A stretch of 64,000 bases of DNA, taken from Amaranthus tricolor. Taxonomy: Eukaryota > Streptophyta > Magnoliopsida > Caryophyllales > Amaranthaceae. The notes beneath the pieces were generated by a model. That model saw only the letters and a program-made list of their open reading frames with translations. It was not told the origin of the DNA and did not search any database. The translations under genes were made by a program, and so were the position numbers. Shown here piece after piece: positions 47,682 through 57,590 of this stretch. The first letter of the stretch is position 1, and every line of letters begins with the position of its first letter. The DNA lies in assembly GCF_026212465.1 (NCBI RefSeq), contig NC_080059.1, positions 17,359,021 through 17,423,020 on the forward strand, given 5' to 3'.

Positions 47682-49824
47682 TTAGGGGATCAGTTTATCC
47701 GAAAATTGAGTATGGGGGAGCAGAATTAAGGGAAAGAAGCGGAAACTTGCTTACAGACTATTTAGTAATTTCATATCAGTTCCAATAATTAGAAATAGCA
47801 ATTCCGATTGCAAAGCCGTTGTTATACCAGGATTTATGGGATTAGTTTATCTGAAAATTCAGTATGGGAGGAGCAGAATTAAGGGAAAGAAGCGGAAACT
47901 TGCTTACAGATTGTTTAGTTAATCTTAAATACCTTGCTGGCTCCAGTAGAATGCGAAACTCCAGCTTTTTCCCGTGGAGTATACCCCTCCGGGAAGCCGT
48001 TTAACTCATAACACGCACTCTTAACATGACCCCTCTTCTTGCAACGTTCACAAGTTTTATCACTCCAACATTGAGAGGTAATATGACCATGCTTGTAACA
48101 CTTATCACACACTGGTACAGACGAACCACCACTACCACGACCTTTACCATAAGATGCAGCACGGACAGCAAAGCCAACAGCAGTAGAAGGTTGTGGCGAT
48201 GCTTCTTCTTCTTCTTTCCCTCGAGCAATCCCACGGACCCTCTCCTCTTGGACAGCAGCTTGAAACGCCCGATTGAGGGTGGGTAGGGGATCTTGGGATA
48301 ACAAATTAGATCAAAGAGAAGCATAATACTCCCAATATAAACCAAGAAAAAATTGTTGGAAACGATCTGCATCTCGCCTAGCGGCATGTTGTTTCCCAAC
48401 ATCACAAGTACATTTATTACAGGCACAACTAATCAATGGCTCATGTTTATCTAATTCATCCCACAAAACAGACAATTTTCCAAAATAAACCGATTGAGGG
48501 TGGGTAGGGGATCTTGGGATAACAAATTAGATCAAAGAGAAGCATAATACTCCGAATATAAACCAAGCAAAAATTGTTGGAAACGATCTGCATCTCGCCT
48601 AGCGGCATGTTGTTTCCCAACATCACAAGTACGTTTATTACAGCCACAACTAACAATGGCTCATGTTTATCTAATTCATCCCACAAAACAAAAAATTTTC
48701 CAAAATAAACCGCAACAGGCATAGTTTTAGATTGTTCACAACGGTTTATTTCAGATTTAATTTGTTGAATGCGAGGTCCATTAATAATACAGAAACGCTC
48801 ATTTAAATCATCCCACAACTTTTTAGCATCTTCATAATTAGATAGCATTGATTTTACCTCAGCATCAATGGTGTTCATGAGCCACGAAACCAGCATACAA
48901 TGGACCATCATCCAATCGTCCTTCGTACATGGTGGTTCGAAAGTTGTAACAGTCCCGTCCAAAACACCAAATTTTCTACGAGAACGCAAAGCAATACGAA
49001 TGGCATGACACCATTCATTTAAATTATCCAGCTTTAGGCGAATATTTGTGATAAAATCCCCCGGTCGATCATGTGGTCCGAGGTAGAACGGAGAAGAAGA
49101 TTCGCCCACCATAATTGCACAGCACAACACGAATTTTTTTTTTTTAGGTTGAAGGTTCTGATACCATGAAGAATTCAATTGAGCATACAAAACTGACCCC
49201 GCTTTTCCATTGTCAATTACACCGTATATATTTTGTACATGGAAAATCCTAGAATATGATAAACTAGGCAATAAGATAAATTAGGAAACAAACTTCCTAA
49301 ATTATCACAATCAAATATGTACAAGATAATTACCAAAATATTATTTACCCAAAAATATCCCAATATAAATACCGATCGTTATGCAGCAATACGTATCAGA
49401 GAAACGGTTTTGGAGAAGATCGATTGTTATGGTGTGCGGAATTATATCAGAAAATTGTATCAGAGAAGAGGATATGCAGCAATTGTGTCAGAGAGAGAAG
49501 CAGATATGCAGCAATTGTATAAGAGAGAGCAGAAAATAAACTTGAATATCGATTGTTATGGCGTACTGCGTAGTGAAGCGGTTTTGGAGAAGACCAACTA
49601 AGATGTGCTGAAGTAGTTAGAAAAGAAAATGGCAAAAAAAAAGCAGTTTTGGGGGGAATAATAGGCGGCTTTTAATTATTTTTAAAAGTTTAAAATTTTT
49701 AATATTAATAAATGGTTAATATTAATTAGGTTTGGCAGAAATTTTGTGAAATTTTCATACAATTTTAGACGCTTTTGTAAAACGTGTCGTTATGTCCCGT
49801 GTTATTTTATTTATTCTCATTAAA
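47682..49824 (-). mobile_element. Copia LTR/gag segment, copy B of the 2.1-kb duplication
   Basis: Same content and order as 41595-43707. It starts at TTAGGGGATCAGTTTATCC immediately after the truncated hAT and ends at CTCATTAAAA before TTGTCC, the probable original empty site of the hAT insertion. Differs from A by scattered point changes and about 33 extra bp near 49480-49512 (a local GATATGCAGCAATTGT duplication). Confidence 0.85.
47915..49112 (-). pseudogene. Copia gag polyprotein, copy B
   Basis: As copy A, starting MVGESSSPFYLGPHDRPGDF at 49112. The nucleocapsid part (48304-47915) is open here: CDKCYKHGHITSQC and CERCKKRGHVKSAC, two CCHC knuckles, ending FKIN before TAA. The middle carries the same 222-bp tandem duplication as copy A, which shifts the frame. 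So the internal duplication is older than the segmental one. Confidence 0.8.
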
Positions 49825-50179
49825 ATTGTCCAATAATGCCTTATTTTCTTGTAATGGTATATATGATATGCAAAGTAGGTATTAATCATGTGTGAAGTAG
49901 GTAATTAACATACATCAAATAGGTGTTACTAGCAAGGTTGTCAGAATTGGAATTCTTTGTAGGATTGAAATCAACTGATGGGATCAGATTGAATCAGACG
50001 ATTCTACAAATTTGCAGAACTACAAGTTTTATTATGACTATGTTTATTGTTTGATCATTTTCAATATAAAAAAGCACTAAAAACACATACACTTTCTTAA
50101 AATTTTGCTTAAATTTTAAAAACTATAATGTTTAGTATTGTTTTGGTTCTCTTTTCTTTATGAAATGACAAAATATATT
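49825..50179. other. AT-rich sequence, no gene
   Basis: Contains short ATGCAAAGTAGGTATT-type repeats (49866-49925) like those at 35550-35778; otherwise nothing recognised. Confidence 0.4.
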
Positions 50180-50438
50180 CTCCCTCCTATTCACCTTAGG
50201 TGTCCCATTTGCTTTTGAGATACTATTCATTTATCACTCTTAAATTGTATTTTATTATTAATCTATAAGTTAAAACGTAGTCATGTGGGATCTTATTTGA
50301 ATCGTTTTGATGTAAAGATTATTAATATCAACTTATTATAATTTTTAATTATACATAACTCGATATATTAAGGATTGAATAAGTGCATTAGATAGAGTGC
50401 ATAAAGTAAATAGAATACTTAAGATGAATAGGAGGGAG
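50180..50438. mobile_element. Stowaway (Tc1/mariner) MITE, 259 bp
   Basis: Ends CTCCCTCCTATTCACCTTAG and CTTAAGATGAATAGGAGGGA are inverted repeats with the canonical CTCCCTCC terminus; TA follows the right end (50439-50440), while the left duplication has decayed to TT. Interior AT-rich and non-coding. Confidence 0.85.
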
Positions 50439-50626
50439 TACTACATAAGATATACATTACACACAATATATTTAGAACACATACGTTCATTTATAATCGA
50501 ATATAGCAAAACCATAGGAAATACAAGCAAATAAATAATGTACGTATCACAACAACGAAGTAAGACACCATTAATGTCAAACAATTAGCTTAACTTCTAC
50601 ATAAACTAATGCAAAAACAACACACT
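50439..50626. other. AT-rich intergenic sequence
   Basis: Nothing recognised. Confidence 0.4.
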
Positions 50627-50746
50627 TGTTTCGGTAAAGAAACGAGGAAGTGGAAAACACTTTAAAACCTGTAAGTGGAAGCGTTGTCAGGAGCGGCGAT
50701 TCGTGGAAGGAAGCAACCTGAGTTCCTGCAACACAACACGTTAGCC
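50627..50746 (-). mobile_element. Remnant of a Tat-like gypsy LTR (last 120 bp)
   Basis: TGTTTCGGTAAAGAAACGAG ... TTAGCC is about 92% identical to 51883-52002, the end of the LTR there. It is joined directly to the middle of gag, so the rest of the element between gag and this LTR is deleted. The gag frame reads through the junction and ends in LTR sequence. Confidence 0.8.
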
Positions 50747-51846
50747 GTGACATAGCTTTGACATTGCCTCATGGCCTCCGCGTATGTCTCCACTTGACTT
50801 TCGACCAACTGGAACTTCAACCTTTGAGCCTTCATTCCATTGATCAGGGCGTTTAATGCGACCGATTCTTCTAAATCAGTCACTTGTAGCACCGCTTCGT
50901 GGAACTTCTTTAAATATGACGATGTGGATTCGCCTTCCAATTGTGTGATGCTGAGCAAATGGAAGTTTGATTTTTCCTGTCTTCTGGATGCTACAAAATG
51001 ACCCAGGAATTTGCCTTCTAGTTGGGCAAAGTTGTGGATACTTCCCCCTAGAAGGGAGGTGTACCACGTCAGAGTTACTCCAGTAAGAGTAGTTTGGAAA
51101 AATTTACACCACAATGATGGGTTGGTGGTGTACAGCAGCATCAGGTTCTTGTAGGCCATCAGGTGTTCCTCCGGGCAGGATGTTCCATCGAAGGCCGCCA
51201 TGTTTAAGATCTTTATTTTCCCAGGGTTGGGAGTATTCAGTATCTCCGGAGCCAGTGGAGAGATTATTGGTATGAGATCTTCAGGAAGGCTACTCTTGCC
51301 GGCCTCATTCCACGGCATAGTGACGGGATTGATGGGGTGGCTAGATCCCGCGAGTTGTGCCTGCTTTCTTTCTTCCCTCCTCCTATCCACCAGCGATTGA
51401 ACGCTTTCGGACGCCTTTTGTTTCTTGCTTTCTTGGAAGGTATGGGCGTCTCGAGAGGCGGTTTTAGATTTGTCATCTCGCAGGTCCGTCCTGTTGAGGC
51501 TTGTGTGGGTCCTGGATCTCTCCCACCTTTTCTTATTGCGTCTACTGGAGTGGGACGTCCTCGAGTTTCCATCTTGAGATTCATGAGACTTTGGTATCTC
51601 TTGATGGGGTTCGATTCATTCCTGCAAATTTTTTATTTGGTCCGCCATATCCTCCAACATTCGTTGTTGAGCAGGAGTATTATTTATGACGGCGCGGAGT
51701 TGTTCGGAGAAGGCAGCCGTGAGGTTTCGTGCTAGCATGTCCAGATCACGGCGAGTCACGGCTTGGTTGTTAGCGTGGCCCGCTGAAGTGTCTGAATCTG
51801 TGCTGTGCACGGTAGCAGTTTGAGTTAGATTTTTCCTAGGAGCCAT
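50747..51846 (-). pseudogene. Tat-like Ty3/gypsy gag, truncated
   Basis: ATG at 51846 (MAPRKNLTQTATVHSTDSDT), a region with RRDLDMLARNLTAAFSEQLR, then an in-frame TGA near 51618 in place of a probable TGG, a Lys/Arg-rich linker, and the retrotransposon gag core: LNMAAFDGTSCPEEHLMAYK, WCKFFQTTLTGVTLTWYTSL, GSIHNFAQLEGKFLGHF and FHEAVLQVTDLEESVALNAL. The frame ends by fusing with LTR sequence at 50746. Gag builds the particle of the element. Protease and polymerase are missing. The start lies 15 bp downstream of the primer-binding site. Confidence 0.8.
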
Positions 51847-51860
51847 GACTTTTTATTCGA

Positions 51861-51880
51861 GTCCCCACAGACGGCGCCAA
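51861..51880 (-). other. Primer-binding site of the Tat-like element
   Basis: Minus strand TTGGCGCCGTCTGTGGGGAC directly after the LTR end (CCGAAACA, 51883); the TTGGCGCCGTCTGTGGGGA leader is typical of Tat-lineage elements. Confidence 0.75.
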
Positions 51881-51882
51881 AC

Positions 51883-52543
51883 TGTTTCGGTAAAGAAACG
51901 AGGAAGTGGAAAACACTTGAAGTACTGTAAGTGGAAGCGTTGTCAGGAGCGGCGATTCGTGGAAGGAAGCGACCTGAATTCCTGCAACACAACATGTTAG
52001 CCTTGTCCGGGGGTTGATCTCTCGGAAAACGCCTCCGACGCTCAAGTTAGAACGGTGATGTGAGATTATTGAATAGACGATTATAAACTGAATGCGAGAA
52101 TTAAGATATCGAGGTTTGATATTGCTTGTGTCTTGGTAGGTTAATGAGAAGGAGTGTCAGTAAGGATATTAAGAGGGTTATTTTTTTGATGATCCCTTCC
52201 TTTCTGATGGTAGCCTCTATTTATAGTGGTGAAGAAGGAAGTTATTTCTGAGAGGAAGTTAATTATCATGGGGATAGTGGGTAGTTATCAGCCTCCTGAA
52301 GAAGGAGAACCATGCAATGAGGGGTGAATGGGAAGTTAGGTCAATCTGGAGGTTACTTTCCTGGGGGAAGTTAGCGTATTTTGAGGGTTACCTGCTCATG
52401 GGCCAACTAAGGAGTTTGGAGAAATAAAAAAAAAGCCCATTGACTGAAAGTCAAGGTCAATACGAAAGGTCAAAGGGTATTAAGGTAATATGACATTAAC
52501 AATTTATTTTAAATAAGTAAATTAGATAAGTGATACCTTGACA
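51883..52543 (-). mobile_element. Tat-like gypsy LTR with internal sequence on both sides
   Basis: On the minus strand it runs TGTCAAGGTATCACTTATC to TTTACCGAAACA, 661 bp. It is followed by a primer-binding site and gag (so it acts as a 5' LTR) and preceded by a polypurine-like GTGGGGCTAAA (so it is also a 3' LTR). This means two copies of the element share it. The outer end is inferred from TG and the PPT. Confidence 0.65.
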
Positions 52544-52556
52544 TTTAGCCCCACGC
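52544..52556 (-). other. Polypurine tract of the upstream Tat-like copy
   Basis: Minus strand CGTGGGGCTAAA immediately before the LTR start TGTCAAGG. Confidence 0.5.
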
Positions 52557-53960
52557 ACGAAGGATGATATGAAAAGAGAGCCCCAACGGCTTGAAATATC
52601 TTTCTTTGTGCGGAAACGGTAACCGTCTACCAAAACACCTTAGTGTCAATGGAAGGATGTGATTATAGAGAGCGTTCGAACCCTTAAGAAGATGAATATG
52701 TTCAAAATTTTGCAGATCTTTAGGCGGATTCCGAAAATTGAGTTCTTAAGCTTCGAATCGACTGCCCACATGCCGAATTCTGAATCGTAACGAAAAAGTT
52801 ATGGCCTTTTCAAAATAACCGTATGAGATGCCCCAAGTTAAAGAGAAATAAATAACGTCCATCAAGCCGCGACTTGAATCATGCCGCGGAGTAGTCCCAT
52901 CCCGCTATATTGTTCAGTAGAAAAAATGTAGTTGTGGAGGCTTGATCCTGTTTTATGCTTCTTTAATGCTGCGGAAGCTCCAATACATAGAATATTTTGG
53001 AACAAGATAGCCCCCAAGGGGGGTCCGACTTGTCTACTACACGGATGAAATTACCATAATTTATTTTATTTTATTATTTTAATCTGAAGTCGCGGAACTT
53101 CAGAGACTTGGAATATTTTTGAATGAGATCACCATCAAGGTGGGTCCGACTTGTAGATCTCACGGACAAGATACTGGTTTCGTTGATCTATCTTCCTTCT
53201 TGTTGCCGTGTTATAAGCCGTGGAATCTTGGGAAGGTATCATGCCGTGGCATGAGTAAGTTGACTCGCCAGACAATAAATCACGTGAGTTGATGACGCGG
53301 CTTTAGGTTTGTTCTTACATTCTTCACTGAGGGACTTAGAGGAGTCCGACTTATCAACGTTGCGGAAAGACAAAAATACTTGGAACCATTTTCCTCGTTT
53401 TAACAAGCTCCTTGTTCTTCTAGGACGCGGAATGATCACATACGTCCGTGTCTTCGATTATACGTAAAATAAAAGAATTCTCCCATACTTAGAATTTTTG
53501 CACCATAACTGGGGGCACCTGGGAGTCCGTCTTATCGATCATACGGACATCCTTCATACTTGGAATAATTTCTGTTTATCTTGAGGCGTGATTCAGGGTC
53601 CGACTTATCGACCCCATGGCTTCAGGAGAAAATTTGATAACTTAGAGAATTTGTTGACATTTTCTCCCACCTTGGGGGTCCGTCTCATCGACTCCCCGGA
53701 CATAATCAAGAGCTGACACTTAGAAAAATTTTCAATATTCCCCTTTCATTGAGGGTCCGACTAGTCGACTTCACGGACATAGATAAGAACACTTAGACAA
53801 ATCTTCAACGTTTGCCCTCTCATTGGGGGTCCGACATGTCGACTTCCCGGTTTTAGTTTGGGATTCCACTTCTCGTTCAAGGGGTGTTTAGGTTCGAGGT
53901 TGAGCATTTATTGCTGCAATAAATAGGGTGGTTGGAACTATTCCCTCTCACCTAATCTTC
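52557..53960 (-). repeat. 3' untranslated region with dispersed GTCCGACTTATCGAC repeats
   Basis: A unit close to GGGGGTCCGACTTATCGACT..CACGGACAT recurs at about 53025, 53138, 53341, 53522, 53597, 53669, 53753 and 53826, spaced roughly 75-200 bp. Repeat-rich regions before the 3' LTR are usual in Tat-lineage elements. No coding frame. Confidence 0.65.
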
Positions 53961-54273
53961 ATTAACTCCCTTATTTCTTCAAGTTTCTAGAAAGAGAAAG
54001 TAGAGAGAAACGCTCTGACAGTCTTCAACCATCCTTCAAACTTCTGACAAAATTCTCGAAGATCTTCAAGGCCTCTGAAAAATCTTCATCAAATTTCTGA
54101 CAAATCTTCAAAATTTCTTCAAGGTATTCAAATCTTTCCTCAAGTTCTTGAATTTCTTCAAATTATTCTTCAAACTGTTCTTCAAATTGTTCTTTGTGTT
54201 CTTGAATGTTTAAAGCTTTGAATTAGTTCTATGAAATTAGCCATTATTCTTTACAAGTTTCGCCTACTACTCT

Positions 54274-55350
54274 ATGATTATCGTTAATATGGATGTCGCG
54301 GCTACTCATGAGACAATAGCTAACATGGACATTAATTCTGCTTACCCGACGGAAATTCCTTTGGTAGCATGTAGACGTTTTAATAAAGAGGGGTTGCTAA
54401 TGAATGATTCGGACGATAGTAGTTCGGTGAGAATCACCCCTCATTATGAATCAATAAAGGCCGGGGATGAGTCATCTGTATTCCCTATATACACTCCGGA
54501 GATAATGAAAACTGCTTCTTGGGAAGTGAGCGTTTCTTTCTTCCCCAATTACTTGCCGCGAATAAATCCTAACCTAGAAGGGTTATTGTATGTAGATATG
54601 GAAAACATCGAAGGATCATCCGAGTCCTCAGGAAGGGAGAGCGCAGCGCCGGTTCCTCCTCCATTTTACATCCCAAGCGGTGGGCCCCTTAATTACTTCA
54701 TAGATTTACAAACCAAAAGAGATTTAGACAAGCGACGGGAAGCCATCTCTCAAAAATGGGGTTTGAAAGATGATATCAACATTATCACACCGGGGAATTA
54801 TGACACCGTTAGGTTTCCTCCCCCACACTGTATAGCCGTATATTTTCCTTCTTTTGAATTAGGAATTAGGTTTCCTCTTCATCCTTTTTTCAGGGAGGTA
54901 CTAGATTTTTTGAACATTTTTGTGCCCGAATTATACCCTAATGCTTGGGGTTGTATGGTGGCATTTTTGATTTTATGTAAAGTTTTAGCCGCGCCACCAA
55001 CATTAACCGCCTTTAGGTATATATTTAGAGCCCGTTTATGTAATTCACAATCGTACGGCTATGGGTGGATTACCTTCACTCACCGTCGTGGACTGAAGAT
55101 AGACCACGACCTCCCTGATAATCAGAAGGGATATAGGACAAAGTTTGCATATTTATACAATTCAGGAGGTTGGAATATTAAGACCTCCTTTGACATCAAA
55201 CCCAATCTCTCGGGTTTCAATAATGGAATCCCGCAATGTTCCTTCAATGATGTGGTAATCATAGAGTATGCGAAGATGGACGTTCAATTGAGGAAGAAAC
55301 CCATGAATGTCCAACTCAACTGGATACCGGGTCGTCCTGAGTTGGAGAAT
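54274..55350 (+). pseudogene. Additional ORF of the Tat-like element (gypsy-type transposon domain), antisense to it
   Basis: An open frame from ATG 54274 for about 359 codons before it runs into gypsy pol sequence. The middle has FRFPLH-type residues: ELGIRFPLHPFFREVLDFLN, VPELYPNAWGCMVAFLILCK, PTLTAFRYIFRARLC, GYGWITF. This resembles the 'putative gypsy type transposon' domain (PF04195) of uncharacterised ORFs carried by plant retrotransposons. It lies upstream of the UTR repeats and LTR in antisense, as additional ORFs do in some Tat elements. Function unknown. Its own C-terminus is lost at the junction near 55350; the last residues are out-of-frame pol sequence. Confidence 0.55.
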
Positions 55351-56481
55351 GACAATACCTTGGGAACTATACCGAGAAATCCAGAAGTTAGATCTAGAAA
55401 TTGTTCATCACTATCAAGTTGTTGAGTATTTGGGAGCAATGACTATACAACCGACTTTGTTCGAAAGAACTATAGAAGCACAACAAGAAGATCCAGAGAT
55501 AATCGAGTTAATCATTTGAGTTGATCAAAGAAAAGAGACAGAAGCGTTCGAAGTGGGTGAGAAGGGTGAATTAAGAATGAACGAGAGATTGTGTATACCA
55601 GACAACACAGACCTGAAAGAAGAGATTTTGAAAGAAGGACACCAAGGAATGTTTCACTTACACCCTGGTAGAGATAAGATGATTGAAGAATTAATAAAAC
55701 TATTTTGGTGGAAAGGTATGAGAAAAGATCTAGCTGAATTTGAATCTCGGTGTTTGATTTTCCAAAAGGTGAAATTTGAAAGGCAGAAAAGTTCTGGACT
55801 ACTTCAATCACTAGAAATTCCTGAATGGAAATGGGATTCCATATCCATAGATTTTATAGTTCGATTACCAAGAACGCACCGAGGAAATGACACAATTTGG
55901 GTAATAGTTGATAGATTGACCAAAGTTGCAAGATTCCTACCAAAGAAGGGAACATGGTCAGTAAAACAATTGGCTGACGCTTATGTTCGAGAAATTATAA
56001 GATTACATGGAGTACCGAGAACCATTGTGTCTGACAGAGACCCAAAATTTTTGTCACGATTTTGGGAAAAGTTGCAAGAAGCATTCGGATCTAAACTATA
56101 TTTAAGTACTGCATTTCATCCGGCTACTGATGGCCAAACCGAAAGAACCATCCAGACATTGGAGGATCTTTTGAGATGTTGTATTCTAGAATTTGGTGGT
56201 TCATGGGAGTAGAAATTGCCTTTGATAGAGTTTTTATAAAACAACAGTTATCAAACCAGCATCAAGATGGCACCAAACGAAGCCTTATACGGGAGAAAAC
56301 GTCGAGTGCTATTGTGTTGGGATCAGATGGACCGAAATGTGCCTAAAGGACCAGATCTTATCCTGTAACACCCCGGCCCCTCGGACCGCTAGTGACTACT
56401 CATGGAGACTGTAGACTGGCCCCACAAACCAACACAAGTCTTTCCAACGCACTTTGGCCTCACTCGTGCGCACCCGGGAAA

Positions 56482-56540
56482 ACTTCCCAGGAGGTCACCC
56501 ATCCTAAGATTGCTCCCCACCAAGCACGCTTAACTGTGGA
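56482..56540 (-). promoter_or_regulatory. 5S rRNA-like Pol III promoter region in the Cassandra LTR (copy 1)
   Basis: Minus strand AGTTAAGCGTGCTTGG (A-box-like) then GGATGGGTGACCTCCTGGGA (intermediate element and C-box). Matches 5S rRNA internal control regions; known in Cassandra LTRs. Too short and diverged to be a real 5S gene. Confidence 0.8.
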
Positions 56541-56868
56541 GTTCTTAGCAAATGGGCTCCCAAGAAAAGAAGATGCACCTTGTTGATATGAGTAGTCTAT
56601 CAATTCTTTTTCAAGCTAAATCTGGGGTATTACACTCACCCCCACATAAGAATACAACGTCCTCGTTGGACCGTAACTTCAGGATCTTTTCCCCCGCTAG
56701 ATGCACTGAACACTATCAGCCACGGTCGCAGGGTTGCTCTGATACCATTTGTAACACCCCGGCCCCTCGGACCGCTGGTGACTACTCTTGGAGACTGTAA
56801 ACTAGCCCCACAAATCAACACAAGTCTTTCCAGCGCACTTTGGCCTTACTCGTGCGCACCCGGAAAAA

Positions 56869-56926
56869 CTTCCCAGGAGGTCACCCATCCTAAGATTGCT
56901 CCCCACCAACCACGCTTAACTGTGGA
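56869..56926 (-). promoter_or_regulatory. 5S rRNA-like Pol III promoter region in the Cassandra LTR (copy 2)
   Basis: As in copy 1, with AAGCGTGGTTGG in place of AAGCGTGCTTGG. Confidence 0.8.
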
Positions 56927-57576
56927 GTTCTTAGCAAATGGGCTCCCTAGAAAAGAAGATGCACCTTGTTGATATGAGTAGTCTATCAATTCTTTTTCAA
57001 GCTAAATCTGGGGTATTACATATCCAGGACTCTATTGATAGCTTAAGGGTGGTGCAAGAGAACATAAAGGCAGCACAAAATAGACAGAAGAGTTATGCAA
57101 ATAACCGTCGCAGAGCTTTGCGATTTGATGAAGGCGATAAAGTATTTCTAAAGATTTCGCCAACGAAAGGAGTCCAACGCTTTGGGATAAAAGGGAAATT
57201 AAGCCCTAAATTTATCGGACCTTTTGAAATTTTGAAAAGAGTAGGGGAAGTGGCATACGAACTAGCTTTACCCCCGGGTTTAGCTAGAGTTCATAATGTA
57301 TTCCATGTTTCTCAGTTGAGAAAGTATATCCACGACCCATCACATGTGTTAGTTCACGAACCCCTCCTAATTGATGAAAACCTAGCTTATGAAGAAAGAC
57401 CAATTAGAATTTTGGATCGTCAAGTGAAAGAATTGAGGAATAAAAGAATACCTAAAGTTAAAGTGCTATGGTCGAACCATCATGTCGAAGAAGCAATTTG
57501 GGAAAGCGAAACTGATATGAGAGAACGCTATCCCCAATTGTTCTTGTAGGTTCAAGTTTCGGGACGAAACTCTGTT

Positions 57577-57590
57577 AAGGGGGGAAGAGT
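57577..57590 (+). other. Polypurine tract of the Tekay-like element
   Basis: AAGGGGGGAAGAGT directly before the LTR start TGTAACAG and 28 bp after the pol stop (TAG at 57547-57549). Confidence 0.85.

Larger units (their letters stand above)
43710..47683 (-). mobile_element. hAT transposon with intact transposase gene, right terminus missing
   Basis: The left end is TAGGGGTGTCAAACAGG (43710), a common hAT terminus, after TTAAAAAT, followed by GGTCGGGT/GACCCATTT subterminal repeats (43725-43940). The same repeat vocabulary returns at 47490-47680 (TGACCCATTTAATAAATGGG, CGGGTCGGTTTCAAATCAGG), but instead of the expected TTTGACACCCCTA the sequence passes at 47682 into copy B of the copia segment. 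The transposase gene lies on the minus strand between, with a 3 x 234-bp repeat upstream of it. Confidence 0.8.
56364..57020 (-). mobile_element. Complete Cassandra TRIM (terminal-repeat retrotransposon in miniature), 657 bp
   Basis: LTRs of 271 bp at 56364-56634 and 56750-57020 (TGTAACACCCCGGCCCCT ... GGGGTATTACA) enclose 115 bp. Perfect duplication TATCC (56359-56363, 57021-57025). On the minus strand the internal part starts with PBS TGGTATCAGAGCAACC (about 56747-56732) and ends with a purine-rich GGGGGTGAG before the other LTR. Each LTR holds a 5S rRNA-like segment with internal polymerase III promoter motifs. The LTRs differ at about a dozen positions. Cassandra encodes no protein and depends on other elements. 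Confidence 0.9.
55350..57549 (+). pseudogene. Tekay-like Ty3/gypsy pol: RNase H end, integrase, chromodomain; split by a TRIM
   Basis: Begins mid-gene at the junction with the Tat ORF. ELYREIQKLDLEIVHHYQV and EYLGAMTIQPTLFER precede the integrase zinc-binding H2C2 region (HQGMFHLHPGRDKM, FWWKGMRKDL; its last Cys pair is degraded to CLIFQ). The integrase core shows D at SIDFIVRLP, D at TIVSDRDPKF and E at DGQTERTIQTLEDLLR. After the Cassandra insertion (56364-57020), which falls between codons and lets the frame resume, come FGIKGKLSPKFIGPFEIL, ARVHNVFHVSQLRKY and a C-terminal chromodomain (VKVLWSNHHVEEAIWESE). Stops near 56210 and 56236 and one at 55518. The chromodomain targets integration to particular chromatin in chromoviruses. 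Confidence 0.85.

Noticed and set aside
54001..54273. TCTTCAA-rich stretch as a repeat or promoter of the 54274 ORF
   Set aside because: Pyrimidine-rich leader is plausible, but no TATA box or unit repeat is clear enough to annotate.
56482..56926. Possible 5S rRNA genes
   Set aside because: The similarity is confined to the internal promoter region within Cassandra LTRs; no full 120-nt 5S sequence.
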